Of a DNA stretch of 64,000 bases, positions 8,688 through 17,007 are shown in pieces. Numbering within the stretch: position 1 is the first letter of the stretch; the number at the start of each line of letters is the position of its first letter. The notes below the pieces were generated by a model that had not been told where the DNA came from, made no database searches, and was given only the letters and a program-made list of their open reading frames with translations. Source of the DNA: an uncultured Phycisphaerales bacterium (GTDB lineage: Bacteria > Planctomycetota > Phycisphaerae > Phycisphaerales > UBA1924); assembly GCA_903929885.1 (NCBI GenBank), contig CAIYWI010000097.1, forward strand, positions 62,001-126,000, written 5' to 3'. Made by a program: the position numbers and the translations under genes.

Positions 8688-9624
8688 GGCAAGCCACCTT
8701 GATGTTCTTGTCGATACGCCGCATGAGCCCCATGAGGGTCTTGCCCGGGGCCACCTCAATGTAGTCCGCCTGACCGCCGGGAACCGCCTGGGCGGCCAGG
8801 AACGAGCAGGATTGGGCCCAACGGACCGGGCTTGTCAACTGCTCCACCAGCAACCGCCGGATGGCCGCCGGAGCGGGGTCGTGGGGCTTGGCGGTGACGT
8901 TCGCGATCACCGGGCAGGTCGGATGGGCGATCGGCGTCTTCTCGAGCGCGTCAGCCAAACGGGCGGCTGCCCGCGCCATCAGTGGGGAGTGGAAGGCCCC
9001 CGCCACGGCGAGCATCGAACTGCGAAGCCCCATCTCGCCCGCGACCGCCCCGGCCCGCTCGCAGGCCTGCTTGTGGCCCGAGAGCACGACCTGCCCCGGA
9101 GCGTTGAAGTTGGCGCAGACCAGCACCTGATCGCCCCGTGCCTTGCTGCAGATCTCTTCGGCCTGCTCATCGGTGGCGCCGATCAAGGCGACCATTCCGC
9201 CGCCGCCGCCTGCACGGGCTTCCGGGCTGTCGGCAGCGTCCTGCATGGCACGCCCCCGGAGCGTCACGAGTTCAAGACCATCCTCGAACGACACCGCCCC
9301 GGCGATGTGAAGTGCGGTGTATTCGCCCAGAGAGAGCCCCGCCGTGGCGGCCAAGGAGATGTCGCCCCGCACCGCCGTGATCGCACGCCAGCACGCCACG
9401 GAGGTGACGTAGATGGCCGGCTGACTTGCATCCGTTTGATTCAGTCGCTCGGCCGGCCCCTCGAAGCAAAGGGTGGACAAACTCGTCCCAAGGCGACCGG
9501 CCAGCACGCGATCCGCCACCTCGAACGTGGCCCTGGCTTCGGGCGACGCATCGAACCATGCCCTTCCCATTCCGACGGCTTGGGCTCCTTGGCCGGGGCA
9601 CAGTACCACAGATTTCATGGACAT
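8674..9624 (-). CDS. fabD: Malonyl-CoA:ACP transacylase FabD
   Basis: FabD loads malonate onto acyl carrier protein for fatty acid synthesis. The 316-residue protein has the N-terminal PGQGAQAVGMG, the nucleophile elbow GLSLGEYTA (Ser), ANFNAPGQVVLSG, and the catalytic His in AGAFHSPLM. It is the first gene of a minus-strand unit with a lipoprotein gene, fabG and an ATP-grasp gene; acpP and fabF are not nearby. No SD is visible before the ATG at 9624. TACCAT lies 6 nt upstream, suggesting a leaderless mRNA. A second ATG two codons downstream (9618) is possible. Confidence 0.95.
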   Translation of the reverse strand: MSMKSVVLCPGQGAQAVGMGRAWFDASPEARATFEVADRVLAGRLGTSLSTLCFEGPAERLNQTDASQPAIYVTSVACWRAITAVRGDISLAATAGLSLGEYTALHIAGAVSFEDGLELVTLRGRAMQDAADSPEARAGGGGGMVALIGATDEQAEEICSKARGDQVLVCANFNAPGQVVLSGHKQACERAGAVAGEMGLRSSMLAVAGAFHSPLMARAAARLADALEKTPIAHPTCPVIANVTAKPHDPAPAAIRRLLVEQLTSPVRWAQSCSFLAAQAVPGGQADYIEVAPGKTLMGLMRRIDKNIKVACHDTP

Positions 9625-9630
9625 GGGCCG

Positions 9631-9636
9631 ATGGTA
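9631..9636 (-). promoter_or_regulatory. Putative -10 element TACCAT, leaderless fabD
   Basis: The minus strand reads GCTACCAT-cggccc-ATG. The hexamer is 6 nt from the start codon and no SD lies between them. Confidence 0.5.
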
Positions 9637-9692
9637 GCAGAGCCCCTCTCGACCGGTCGGCGAGATCAACCTCGCGGGGGTCGAACGCTACG

Positions 9693-10301
9693 TTAGCGAT
9701 ACAGGTCGATGATTCGCTTGACGTGCTCCGGCTTGGCCACGTGCTCCATGCTCACCTCGACCGAATCGCCTGCGGAACTGGAGAAGGAGATCGTGCCCAC
9801 ATTGAAGATGCGGTCGATGAACGTCTGCTGGACCATGACCTGCCTGATGTCCTTGATCATCACCTCGCTCGTGTTCTTGCTGAGCAATCCCTCACGATCG
9901 ATGATCCGGCGGGTCGTGACGAGCAGTCCGTCGTGCATGCTGTGAATCTTCCACACGCCAAACCCGATGAGGCAGGCGAAGGCGACGCCGCCGCCGATGG
10001 CCGCAAGCACGAGATTCGCCACGACCAATCCCGTGACGCCGGCGGCCATGCCGCCGAGCGACCCAAGCAGCAGGCACGCGAATCGAACGGGGTGCGATCG
10101 GAACAGCACGGGCCGCAGTCGCATCACGTCGGCCTCGGGGCCGTCGCGGGGCGGATAGCCGGCCGCGACGGCGGGATCGGCCGCGGCCGACGCCTTGACG
10201 ACGCTGACGTCCCCGCAGGAGGGACATGCCACCTTGTCGCCGGGATTGGCATCATCAACGGCGAAGGGCTTCTCGCAACGATCACAAGAGAGAGTTGCCA
10301 T
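9693..10301 (-). CDS. Zinc-ribbon plus PH-domain (DUF304/bPH2-like) membrane protein
   Basis: The 202-residue protein starts with a zinc ribbon (CDRC at about 6-9 and CPSC at about 27-30). Two adjacent hydrophobic segments follow (about 82-104 and 108-125), then a bacterial PH-like domain with the pattern HDGLLVTTRRIIDREGLLSKNTSEV and IKDIRQVMV...VGTISFSSS. The family includes YdbS/YdbT-type membrane proteins of uncertain role; the PH part would face the cytoplasm. TATCCT lies 5 nt before the ATG at 10301, again without an SD. It is divergent from aat. Confidence 0.8.
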   Translation of the reverse strand: MATLSCDRCEKPFAVDDANPGDKVACPSCGDVSVVKASAAADPAVAAGYPPRDGPEADVMRLRPVLFRSHPVRFACLLLGSLGGMAAGVTGLVVANLVLAAIGGGVAFACLIGFGVWKIHSMHDGLLVTTRRIIDREGLLSKNTSEVMIKDIRQVMVQQTFIDRIFNVGTISFSSSAGDSVEVSMEHVAKPEHVKRIIDLYR

Positions 10302-10306
10302 GACGC

Positions 10307-10312
10307 AGGATA
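10307..10312 (-). promoter_or_regulatory. Putative -10 element TATCCT, leaderless PH-domain gene
   Basis: The minus strand reads TATCCT-gcgtc-ATG, a 5-nt gap with no SD. Confidence 0.5.
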
Positions 10313-10381
10313 CGCGGGACGCCCCCGGGAGAAGTCCGGAGTTCAGTGGTCGCCGGGCGTGGCGGGGTGCAACGATGAGAC

Positions 10382-11086
10382 ATGGCATCGCCCCGTTCTG
10401 CCTTCGACCCGGACGATGCCGAATCGACGCTGATCGCCCACGCACTCGACCTGTACGCGGAGGGCTGGTTCCCGATGGGGGACGACGCGGGCGAGGTCCA
10501 CTGGTACCGGGCCAGACAACGCGCCATCGTGCCGCTTGACGAGCAGTTCCGCACCGGACGCACGCTCCGCAGGCGAATCCGCCAACGGCCGTTCGACCTG
10601 CGAACCGACACCGCCTTCGGTGACGTGATCCGCCAGTGCGCGCTCGTGCCCCGCGAGGGGGAGAGCGGCACGTGGCTGCACCCCCAGATCATCGCGTTGT
10701 TCGAACTGTTCCACCAAGCCGGTCACGCCCACAGCATCGAAGCATGGGTGGCCGAACCCGGCGGCACGAGCAGGTTGGTCGGAGGGGTGTACGGCATCGC
10801 CATCGGACGGATCTTCTGTGCCGAATCGATGTACTGCCGTCCGGACCTGGGAGGCAGCGACGCCGGGAAGATCTCGCTCGTGGCGCTCGTGGGACTCCTT
10901 CGACGCCTGGGGTTTGCCGTGCTCGACGCCCAGATCATCAACGAGCACACCGAACGATTCGGGGCCTACGAAATCACCGACGCGGCGTACGGAACGCTGC
11001 TTGACCTCCACGCGGGCACACCCGCTGCCCCCTGGCCGGCGCGTGGCCCGATCGCGATGGAGCACCCGGGCTCCCCGGGAGCGTGA
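10382..11086 (+). CDS. aat: Leucyl/phenylalanyl-tRNA--protein transferase
   Basis: Aat adds Leu or Phe from its tRNA to N-terminal Arg/Lys of proteins, marking them for ClpAP (N-end rule). The 234-residue product has the family pattern: EGWFPMGD near the N-terminus, W(Y)RARQRAIVPL, GTWLHPQII, HSIEAWV, LVGGVYGIAIGRIFCAESMY, then KISLVALVGLLRRLGFAVLDAQI and the FGAYEI segment. The family position usually written SLGA reads RFGA here. It has its own divergent upstream region of 80 bp shared with the PH-domain gene. Confidence 0.92.
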   Translation: MASPRSAFDPDDAESTLIAHALDLYAEGWFPMGDDAGEVHWYRARQRAIVPLDEQFRTGRTLRRRIRQRPFDLRTDTAFGDVIRQCALVPREGESGTWLHPQIIALFELFHQAGHAHSIEAWVAEPGGTSRLVGGVYGIAIGRIFCAESMYCRPDLGGSDAGKISLVALVGLLRRLGFAVLDAQIINEHTERFGAYEITDAAYGTLLDLHAGTPAAPWPARGPIAMEHPGSPGA

Positions 11087-11125
11087 AATCAGGCGGCGGA
11101 GGGTTCCGCCGGGGCGAGAATCGGG

Positions 11126-11131
11126 TATCAT
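11126..11131 (+). promoter_or_regulatory. Putative -10 element TATCAT for the prepilin-like gene
   Basis: TATCAT lies 82 nt before the ATG at 11214. This gene has a clear SD (GGAGG), so it represents the leadered class of promoters in this window. Confidence 0.35.
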
Positions 11132-11213
11132 CCAGTCCGGGCGCGTTCCGTCGCTCCGGTCGGCGTTCCGGGTTCTCCGGGCCGACCTCCGCCCCCTGCG
11201 TGGAGGATCCATC

Positions 11214-12158
11214 ATGGTTCAGCGTCGGTGTCGGGCGTTCACGCTCATCGAACTGCTGGTGGTCATCGCGATCATCGCCCTTCTCATCGGCGTGCTGCTC
11301 CCTGCGCTGGGCAAGGCCAGGAGCGAGGCCCGCCGAGCGGCCAGCCGCGTCAACCTTCGGAGCAACAGCCAGTACATGGCGGCCTACGCCATCGACTGGA
11401 AGGACTCCTTCGTCAACCCCTTCAAGGCGGGCAACGACGCGATCTCGCAGCCCTGGGTGTGGGTCCAGCGTCCCCCCGCGGGCTATGCATTCGGGCAGTA
11501 CGGCTGGGCCTATGGGCCACCCTACAGCAACAGCGGGTCAGAGTCGTACGGCTACCACTGGCTCGCCCACACCCTCTACCAGGATTCCGACATCACGTCC
11601 CGCGCCAAGTCGAATGTCGCGCCCGACGACCGCGACCTGCAGTTGTGGTTCAAGGAGAACAACGACTCGAACGCCCAGTCGAATCTCGAGTGGATCTTCC
11701 CCTGCTCGTACTGGTATCCGCCGGTCTTCTGGCAAGATCCCCGACGCTTCGTCCCTCCGTATCGCCTGACGCCCGCGGCCTCCAACCAGTGGTTCTTCCG
11801 CCGCAATCTCGTCTCCGACACGCTCATTCCCGCCTCCAAGGTGCTGCTGTTCGAAGGCAAGGACTACTCGCACAAGAACCAGCCGATGTGGAACGCCGCC
11901 TCCGCCCGTCCGCAGGTGGCGTTGGTCGACGGGAGTGCCCGCAGCGTGCCGATGGCCGAGATCATTCTCGACACGGCAGCCCCCTCCGAACGCGACACGC
12001 CGCTCATGCTTTATCCCTCGGGCCGCTGGGAGCCCGGCGAAGGCGAGATGGGAAGCCCCTACATCCAGTTCGGATTGCCTCGATTCCGATGGACCTACGG
12101 CAACCCTGCTTTCTTCTGGGCCACTCGCGACGGCATCCGCGGGAGGGATCTGCGATGA
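11214..12158 (+). CDS. Prepilin-like protein with type II N-methylation motif
   Basis: The 314-residue protein has a short basic leader, then the prepilin peptidase signature FTLIELLVVIAIIALLIGVL (from about residue 9) with the Glu at +5. Such proteins are cleaved by PilD-type peptidases and form pseudopili, or are secreted by type II-like systems. The rest is Trp/Tyr-rich and ends in an ARPQVALVDGSARSVPM segment. That resembles the H-x-G-G/DG motif near the C-terminus of planctomycetal prepilin-like proteins. GGAGG at 11202-11206 sets the ATG at 11214. The stop overlaps the next start (ATGA), so the following small membrane protein is probably co-translated. Confidence 0.85.
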   Translation: MVQRRCRAFTLIELLVVIAIIALLIGVLLPALGKARSEARRAASRVNLRSNSQYMAAYAIDWKDSFVNPFKAGNDAISQPWVWVQRPPAGYAFGQYGWAYGPPYSNSGSESYGYHWLAHTLYQDSDITSRAKSNVAPDDRDLQLWFKENNDSNAQSNLEWIFPCSYWYPPVFWQDPRRFVPPYRLTPAASNQWFFRRNLVSDTLIPASKVLLFEGKDYSHKNQPMWNAASARPQVALVDGSARSVPMAEIILDTAAPSERDTPLMLYPSGRWEPGEGEMGSPYIQFGLPRFRWTYGNPAFFWATRDGIRGRDLR

Positions 12159-12418
12159 CCGGCGACAAGACGGAAAGAACGGGGGGGCCGGGACTCTGGG
12201 TGCTGCTGGGCATCTTGGTGGCGGGTGGCATCGCGGCGGCGATCTGGCAATGGCGCGGCGACCCCGCGACATCCCGGGAGCAGGAGGCCGAGCAGCGAGC
12301 GGCATCGCTGCGAGACCAGTCCATCAAGGAATCGCCCACGCCCGTGACTCCCGAGGTGGTCGTCGACCCTGCGGCACCGCCCACCCGGGGTCCCATGGGG
12401 TCGCCGCCGCGACGCTGA
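12155..12418 (+). CDS. Small single-pass membrane protein
   Basis: The 87-residue product has one transmembrane helix (about residues 14-33, LWVLLGILVAGGIAAAIWQW). A charged segment and a Pro-rich tail (PTPVTPEVVVDPAAPP) follow. It overlaps the prepilin-like gene by 4 bp (ATGA), which indicates translational coupling and a partner role. No family is recognised. Its size and anchor are typical of planctomycetal accessory proteins encoded next to prepilin-like genes, but this is inference from position only. Confidence 0.7.
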   Translation: MTGDKTERTGGPGLWVLLGILVAGGIAAAIWQWRGDPATSREQEAEQRAASLRDQSIKESPTPVTPEVVVDPAAPPTRGPMGSPPRR

Positions 12419-13095
12419 TGCCCGCGATCGCAACTGCCGACCTTGCTTTCCCAACAAAGGGTGCCGCTGGTTCGCGGCAGCGAGGGCCGACGCTCATGAT
12501 CTCCGCCGCGATGCTGATCCCGTCCTTGGTGCGCCTCCCGTTCCGGCTCGCATGGAACGGCTACGGGATCCTGTGGTGGGCCTTCGGAGATCGCGACAAG
12601 GTGAGCGAGGTGTGGGCGGCTCCCTCTCGACGGCTTCGGATGTGCTATTGGCTCACGGTCGCAAGCGTCGCGACCTCGGGTGTGGGCGCGTGGATGCTCT
12701 CGCAACACGACTTGATGAGCGGATCAAGGGCCTTCATGACATTCGTGTGGACGGCAGCGGCGATCGCCGTGGGTTCCGCGTTCGTCGGGACACGTCCCTC
12801 GCGCACGCCGCCGGCGGCCCGCCCTGCACGCTCGGTCGAATCGACGCTTCATGCAGCGGCGCAGCTCATCCGCGAGGGACGTTCCGCCCCGCAGGACGGG
12901 CATCCCGACGTCACGGCACCGCACGCGGCCGCCCCCCGTGCCGCCGCTCGCCGCGCATGGACGAACATCCGGTCGGGGAGTCGCGGCGCAGCGGGCGTCA
13001 TGTCGGCGGCGGCCAGGTCCGGATGGGCAGGCGTCAAGCACGCGGCGTCGACCTATCGCTCGCTTCGCGACACCCATCACCGCGCCGGCCCATAA
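12418..13095 (+). CDS. Hypothetical two-pass membrane protein with basic Ala/Arg-rich tail
   Basis: This 225-residue product is not recognised. Two hydrophobic helices (about residues 75-95 and 105-125) follow a segment with Trp and Arg. The C-terminal 80 residues are rich in Ala, Arg and His. Its ATG overlaps the preceding stop (TGATG at 12416-12420), suggesting coupling to the prepilin-like gene cluster. A second start at 12496 (MISAAM) would give a product 26 residues shorter and fits the first hydrophobic stretch as well. The reading frame has the same codon bias as its neighbours, which supports a real gene. Confidence 0.55.
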   Translation: MPAIATADLAFPTKGAAGSRQRGPTLMISAAMLIPSLVRLPFRLAWNGYGILWWAFGDRDKVSEVWAAPSRRLRMCYWLTVASVATSGVGAWMLSQHDLMSGSRAFMTFVWTAAAIAVGSAFVGTRPSRTPPAARPARSVESTLHAAAQLIREGRSAPQDGHPDVTAPHAAAPRAAARRAWTNIRSGSRGAAGVMSAAARSGWAGVKHAASTYRSLRDTHHRAGP

Positions 13096-13118
13096 GACGA
13101 ATCGAGTCTCGCGGCGCA

Positions 13119-13124
13119 TACGCT
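13119..13124 (+). promoter_or_regulatory. Putative -10 element TACGCT, leaderless kdsA
   Basis: The sequence reads TACGCT-gatcgc-ATG, a 6-nt gap without an SD. Confidence 0.5.
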
Positions 13125-13130
13125 GATCGC

Positions 13131-13973
13131 ATGACACGAACCTGCCGCGTCGGCGACATCGAGATTGGCGGAACTCGTGGTCCGGTCATCATCGCCGGGC
13201 CGTGCATGCTTGAATCGCTCGAGTTGGGCCTCGAGATCGGAACGGCGGTGCGCGATGCCTGTCGCGAACTGGGGCTGCCCTTCATCTTCAAGGCCTCGTT
13301 CGACAAGGCCAACCGCTCCAGCATCCGGTCGGCCCGCGGCCCGGGCCTGTCGCGTGGCCTTGAGTGGTTCGCGACGATCAAGCAGTCGTTGGGAGTGCCG
13401 GCCACCACGGACATCCATGATCCATCGCAGGCGGCGCCGGTGGCCGAGGTTGTCGACCTGATCCAGATTCCGGCATTTCTGTGCCGCCAAACCGACTTGC
13501 TGTGCTCGGCAGGGCAGGCCGCCGCCGCTCGGGGCCGCGGGGTGAACGTCAAGAAGGGGCAGTTCATGTCACCCGGCGAGATGGGCGGTGCGGTTCGGAA
13601 ACTCGCGGAAGCCGGCTGCACGAACGTCATGCTGACCGAGCGGGGAACCTTCTTCGGCTATGGACGACTGGTGAACGACTTTCTGGGGCTTGGCGACCTC
13701 ATGGAACTGCCCGTCGACGGCGGTTCGCCCCCCGTCTGCTTCGACTGCACGCATTCCACCCAGTTGCCGGGGACGGGCGAGCAGACGGGAGGCAGGCCTG
13801 ACCGAGCGCCGCTGCTCGCCAGAGCGTCCACGGCTGCAGGCGTTCACGCCCTGTTCATCGAGTGTCATCCGGAGCCCTCGCGTGGAATGAGCGACTCGAG
13901 CACCATGCTCCCGCTCCGCGACATGCGGACCCTGTTGGCATCGATCGCCCGCATCCGCGCCGCGATGTCATGA
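13131..13973 (+). CDS. kdsA: 3-deoxy-D-manno-octulosonate 8-phosphate synthase KdsA
   Basis: KdsA condenses PEP and arabinose 5-phosphate to KDO-8-phosphate, the precursor of the KDO sugar of lipopolysaccharide. The 280-residue protein has AGPCMLES at the N-terminus, FKASFDKANRSS, RGPGL, DIHDPSQA, IQIPAFLCRQTDL, NVKKGQFMSPGEMG and FIECHPEP. The Cys in AGPC corresponds to the metal ligand of the metal-dependent KdsA class (Aquifex type); the metal-free E. coli type has Asn there. The gene implies an LPS-type outer membrane. TACGCT sits 6 nt before the ATG at 13131. Confidence 0.96.
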   Translation: MTRTCRVGDIEIGGTRGPVIIAGPCMLESLELGLEIGTAVRDACRELGLPFIFKASFDKANRSSIRSARGPGLSRGLEWFATIKQSLGVPATTDIHDPSQAAPVAEVVDLIQIPAFLCRQTDLLCSAGQAAAARGRGVNVKKGQFMSPGEMGGAVRKLAEAGCTNVMLTERGTFFGYGRLVNDFLGLGDLMELPVDGGSPPVCFDCTHSTQLPGTGEQTGGRPDRAPLLARASTAAGVHALFIECHPEPSRGMSDSSTMLPLRDMRTLLASIARIRAAMS

Positions 13974-14119
13974 CGCCGGCCAGCGCCGCCCCCCCCCGTC
14001 GCATCCCCCGTCGGGGGGCACACCCCGGCCCGAAGGTCGGGCACGTGGCACGACGAGTCGCTTTCGAGCCGCAGGACCACACCGACTTTGACGATGAACG
14101 GGTCGCTGGGAGACCGGGC

Positions 14120-15244
14120 ATGGATGACGCTGCGCGCCGACATCACCATCTGGGCGGGGTCAAGCGCTTGATCGTCAAGATCGGCTCGGCGGTGATTGCG
14201 CCCGACGGTGTGCCCAGTCCGATGGCGTTCGCGGCCCTCGCAGGACAGTACGCCGCCATTCGCCGGCGAGGCATCGCGTTGGCCGTGGTGAGTTCGGGCG
14301 CGGTCGCGAGCGGATTCCGGCCGTTGGGCTTCGATCGACCTCCGGCGACGATGGCGCTCAAGCAGGCGGCGGCGGCGGTGGGCCAACCGCTGCTCATGCA
14401 GTCATGGTCGACCGCCCTGGGCTCACACGGAGTGACCGCGGCGCAAGTGCTCTTCACGGCCGAGGACCTGAGCGACCGGGCCCGATACCTGAATGCACGG
14501 CGGACGATGGCGGAACTGCTCGATCGCGGCGTGCTGCCCATCATCAACGAGAACGACACCGTCAGCTACGAGGAGATCCGCTTCGGCGACAACGACATGC
14601 TGTCGGCGCTCGCGGCCGATGTGCTCTCGGCCGACGCCTTGATCATCCTCTCGAAGGCGACCGGACTCTACGCCGACGGCGATTCGTCGAGGGTGATCTC
14701 GACCATCGCCTCGGACGCCGAGGACATGGCCGCCTCGCACGTCCGGGATGAACGCTCGTCCGTGGGCACGGGCGGCATGGCGTCGAAACTCGCGGCATCG
14801 ATGATGAGCGCGAGATGGGGCATTCCGACCGTCGTCGCGGGTGGCCACGTACCCGACGTCCTGACCCGCGTGTTGGCCGGAGAGGTGCTGGGCACCCTCT
14901 TCACCCCATCGAAGGAGCGAATGGCGGCGCGGCACCGATGGCTGAGCGGCGCTGCGAGGCCCAAGGCATCGATCGTCGTCGACGCGGGCGCGGCCCGGGC
15001 CCTTCGAGAGCGACACGCCAGTCTCCTGCCTTCCGGAGTCACGAGCGTCGAAGGCGTGTTCGATCGCGGCGCCGTCGTCATGGTTCGAGATCCGAGCGGC
15101 GATGCCATTGCCAAAGGCCTGACGCTCTACAGCAGCGAGGAGATCTCGCGAATCGCAGGGCGTCGATCGGACCAGATCGAGAGCATCCTGGGATGCTGGC
15201 TGAGCGAGGAAGTGATTCATCGCGACGACCTCGCAGTACTGTGA
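14120..15244 (+). CDS. proB: Glutamate 5-kinase ProB
   Basis: ProB phosphorylates glutamate as the first step of proline synthesis. The 374-residue product has the amino-acid kinase domain: RLIVKIGSAVI, VVSSGAVASG, LNARRTM, INENDTVSYEEIRFGDNDMLSALAA, GTGGMASKL. A C-terminal PUA domain (about 280-365) carries VVDAGAARAL and GVFDRGAVVMV. The ATG at 14120 is preferred because GGGAG (14108-14112) lies 7 nt upstream; the frame stays open to an ATG at 13969 that overlaps the kdsA stop. proA follows 13 bp downstream, so the two form an operon. Confidence 0.95.
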   Translation: MDDAARRHHHLGGVKRLIVKIGSAVIAPDGVPSPMAFAALAGQYAAIRRRGIALAVVSSGAVASGFRPLGFDRPPATMALKQAAAAVGQPLLMQSWSTALGSHGVTAAQVLFTAEDLSDRARYLNARRTMAELLDRGVLPIINENDTVSYEEIRFGDNDMLSALAADVLSADALIILSKATGLYADGDSSRVISTIASDAEDMAASHVRDERSSVGTGGMASKLAASMMSARWGIPTVVAGGHVPDVLTRVLAGEVLGTLFTPSKERMAARHRWLSGAARPKASIVVDAGAARALRERHASLLPSGVTSVEGVFDRGAVVMVRDPSGDAIAKGLTLYSSEEISRIAGRRSDQIESILGCWLSEEVIHRDDLAVL

Positions 15245-15257
15245 TGGTTCCCTCACC

Positions 15258-16511
15258 ATGAACCCATCGACCCCACGCCAAATCGCCGAAGGCGCCAAGC
15301 ACGCATCGGAGACGCTCGCCGACGTCGATCCCGCCGTGCTTGCCGCCGCACTCGTGACGCTCGCCGCGTCGCTGGAGACATCGGCCGACGCAGTGCTCGA
15401 CGCGAATCGACTCGACGTGAGTGCGGCTCGGGACGCCGGCCTGGCTGAGGCGAAAGTGCGTCGACTGACGCTTGACCCCGTGGCCATCGGAACGTTGGCC
15501 GCGGGCGTGCGACAGGTGGCGTCGCTCCCCGCGCCGCAAGGCGAGGTGACACAGGATCGAGTCATTCCCGAATCGGGGTTGCGGGTGCGGAAGGTGCGCA
15601 TGCCGCTGGGCGTGGTGGCGATGATCTACGAGGCCAGACCGGGCGTAACGATCGACGCATTCGCCCTGTGCCTGCGGTCGGGCAATGCATCGATCCTCAA
15701 GGGCGGACGCGAGGCGGCCCGCACGAACCTGGCCCTCTTCGACCTGATCGGCAAGGCCCTCGGGACGCATGGCCTTCCCGCGGCTGCAGCGACGCTGATC
15801 TCGTCTTCAGACCGCGACGACATGGCGCAACTGCTCTCTTGCGAGGGCCTGATCGACTTGGCGATCCCGCGGGGCGGGCCCGACCTCGTCTCCTTCGTTC
15901 GAAGGCACGCCCGGATGCCGGTGCTCGCCCACGATCGAGGGGTGTGCCACATCTTCGTGCACGAGGCGGCCGATCTCGACATGGCCGAACACGTGTGCGT
16001 GAGCGCCAAGACCGCCGCCCCGGCCACGTGCAACGCCGCCGAGTGCCTGCTCGTCGATCGCTCCATCGCCGAGCGATTCCTGCCTCGCGTGTGCGCCGCC
16101 ATGGCGGCTCGAGGCGTCGAGGTGAGGGGCGACTCCGCCACCCAGCGGCTCTGTCCGGGCGTCACGCCCGCGACGGAGTCGGACTACGGCACGGAGTTCC
16201 TGTCGCTGGTGGTCGCCGTGAAAGTGGTCGACGGGCTCGATGACGCCATCGCCCACATCCGCCGCCACGGCTCGAACCACACCGAGGCGATCATCACCGA
16301 CGATCCGGCGGCAGAGGAGACCTTCACTCGGCGTGTCCACGCATCGTGCGTGGTCGTCAACGCCAGCACGAGGAACAACGACGGCGGCGCGCTCGGACTC
16401 GGCGCGGAAATCGGCATCTCGACCTCGCGACTGCACGCCTACGGGCCCATGGGCCTGAAGGAACTCACGACGCAGCGATTCATCGTGTCGGGCCGCGGCC
16501 AGACAAGGTGA
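15258..16511 (+). CDS. proA: Gamma-glutamyl phosphate reductase ProA
   Basis: ProA reduces gamma-glutamyl phosphate to glutamate semialdehyde with NADPH, the step after ProB. The 417-residue protein is full length. It shows VPLGV-like MPLGVVAMIYEARPGVT (about 115-131), LCLRSGNASILKGGREA, IPRGG, CHIFVHEAADLDMA, the catalytic Cys in PATCNAAECLL, and GSNHTEAIIT. It lies 13 bp after proB on the same strand. There is no obvious strong SD before the ATG at 15258, so translation may depend on coupling to proB. Confidence 0.96.
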   Translation: MNPSTPRQIAEGAKHASETLADVDPAVLAAALVTLAASLETSADAVLDANRLDVSAARDAGLAEAKVRRLTLDPVAIGTLAAGVRQVASLPAPQGEVTQDRVIPESGLRVRKVRMPLGVVAMIYEARPGVTIDAFALCLRSGNASILKGGREAARTNLALFDLIGKALGTHGLPAAAATLISSSDRDDMAQLLSCEGLIDLAIPRGGPDLVSFVRRHARMPVLAHDRGVCHIFVHEAADLDMAEHVCVSAKTAAPATCNAAECLLVDRSIAERFLPRVCAAMAARGVEVRGDSATQRLCPGVTPATESDYGTEFLSLVVAVKVVDGLDDAIAHIRRHGSNHTEAIITDDPAAEETFTRRVHASCVVVNASTRNNDGGALGLGAEIGISTSRLHAYGPMGLKELTTQRFIVSGRGQTR

Positions 16512-16530
16512 AGCGTTGCCGCGATTCCAT

Positions 16531-16557
16531 GAAAAAACGCGAGGGGAGGCCCTCGCG
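16531..16557 (-). terminator. Intrinsic terminator of rpmA
   Basis: On the minus strand CGCGAGGG-CCTC-CCCTCGCG forms an 8-bp GC-rich stem with a 4-nt loop, followed at once by TTTTTT. It starts 29 nt after the rpmA stop codon. It is one of only two classical intrinsic terminators I found in the window. Confidence 0.85.
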
Positions 16558-16586
16558 CCGATCATCGACGTGATGTCAAGGACGAC

Positions 16587-16865
16587 TCAGTTGGCCTTCA
16601 TCCAGGCGGGCTGCGGGGCCTTCTCATCGAGAGGCTTCACGTGCACCTCGCGGCCGCGGAAGATGACCGTGCCATCGGCGACCGAGAAGAGGCTGTCATC
16701 CTTGGCCCGCAACACGTTGAAACCCGCCTTGAAGGGGGTGCCGACCTGCCGGACGATGATGGCGCCGGGTTGGGCAACTTCGCCGCCGTAGAGCTTGATG
16801 CCGCGGAACTGCGGGTTGGAGTCGCGACCGTTCTTGGTTGAACCCTGCCCCTTCTTGTGTGCCAT
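16587..16865 (-). CDS. rpmA: 50S ribosomal protein L27
   Basis: L27 is a large-subunit ribosomal protein near the peptidyl transferase centre. The 92-residue sequence begins [16 protein letters not shown] and continues with [21 protein letters not shown]-type and [17 protein letters not shown] blocks. It has no Firmicutes-type N-terminal cleavable extension. GGAAGG lies about 10 nt before the ATG at 16865. rplU (L21), normally directly upstream of rpmA, is absent: the upstream gene on the same strand is a hypothetical protein 142 bp away. An intrinsic terminator follows the stop codon. Confidence 0.97.
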   Translation of the reverse strand: MAHKKGQGSTKNGRDSNPQFRGIKLYGGEVAQPGAIIVRQVGTPFKAGFNVLRAKDDSLFSVADGTVIFRGREVHVKPLDEKAPQPAWMKAN

Positions 16866-17007
16866 GACGAGAGATCCTTCCTGAAACTCCGTCCCTGGCG
16901 CGAGTCCTACTGACCGCGGGACGGGCCTTGATGATAGGCGTGGAGACCGGCGACGAAAAGCCCCCTCCGGCACGGGCGGCATCGCCCGACCGTTCGTGTT
17001 GTGTTCG

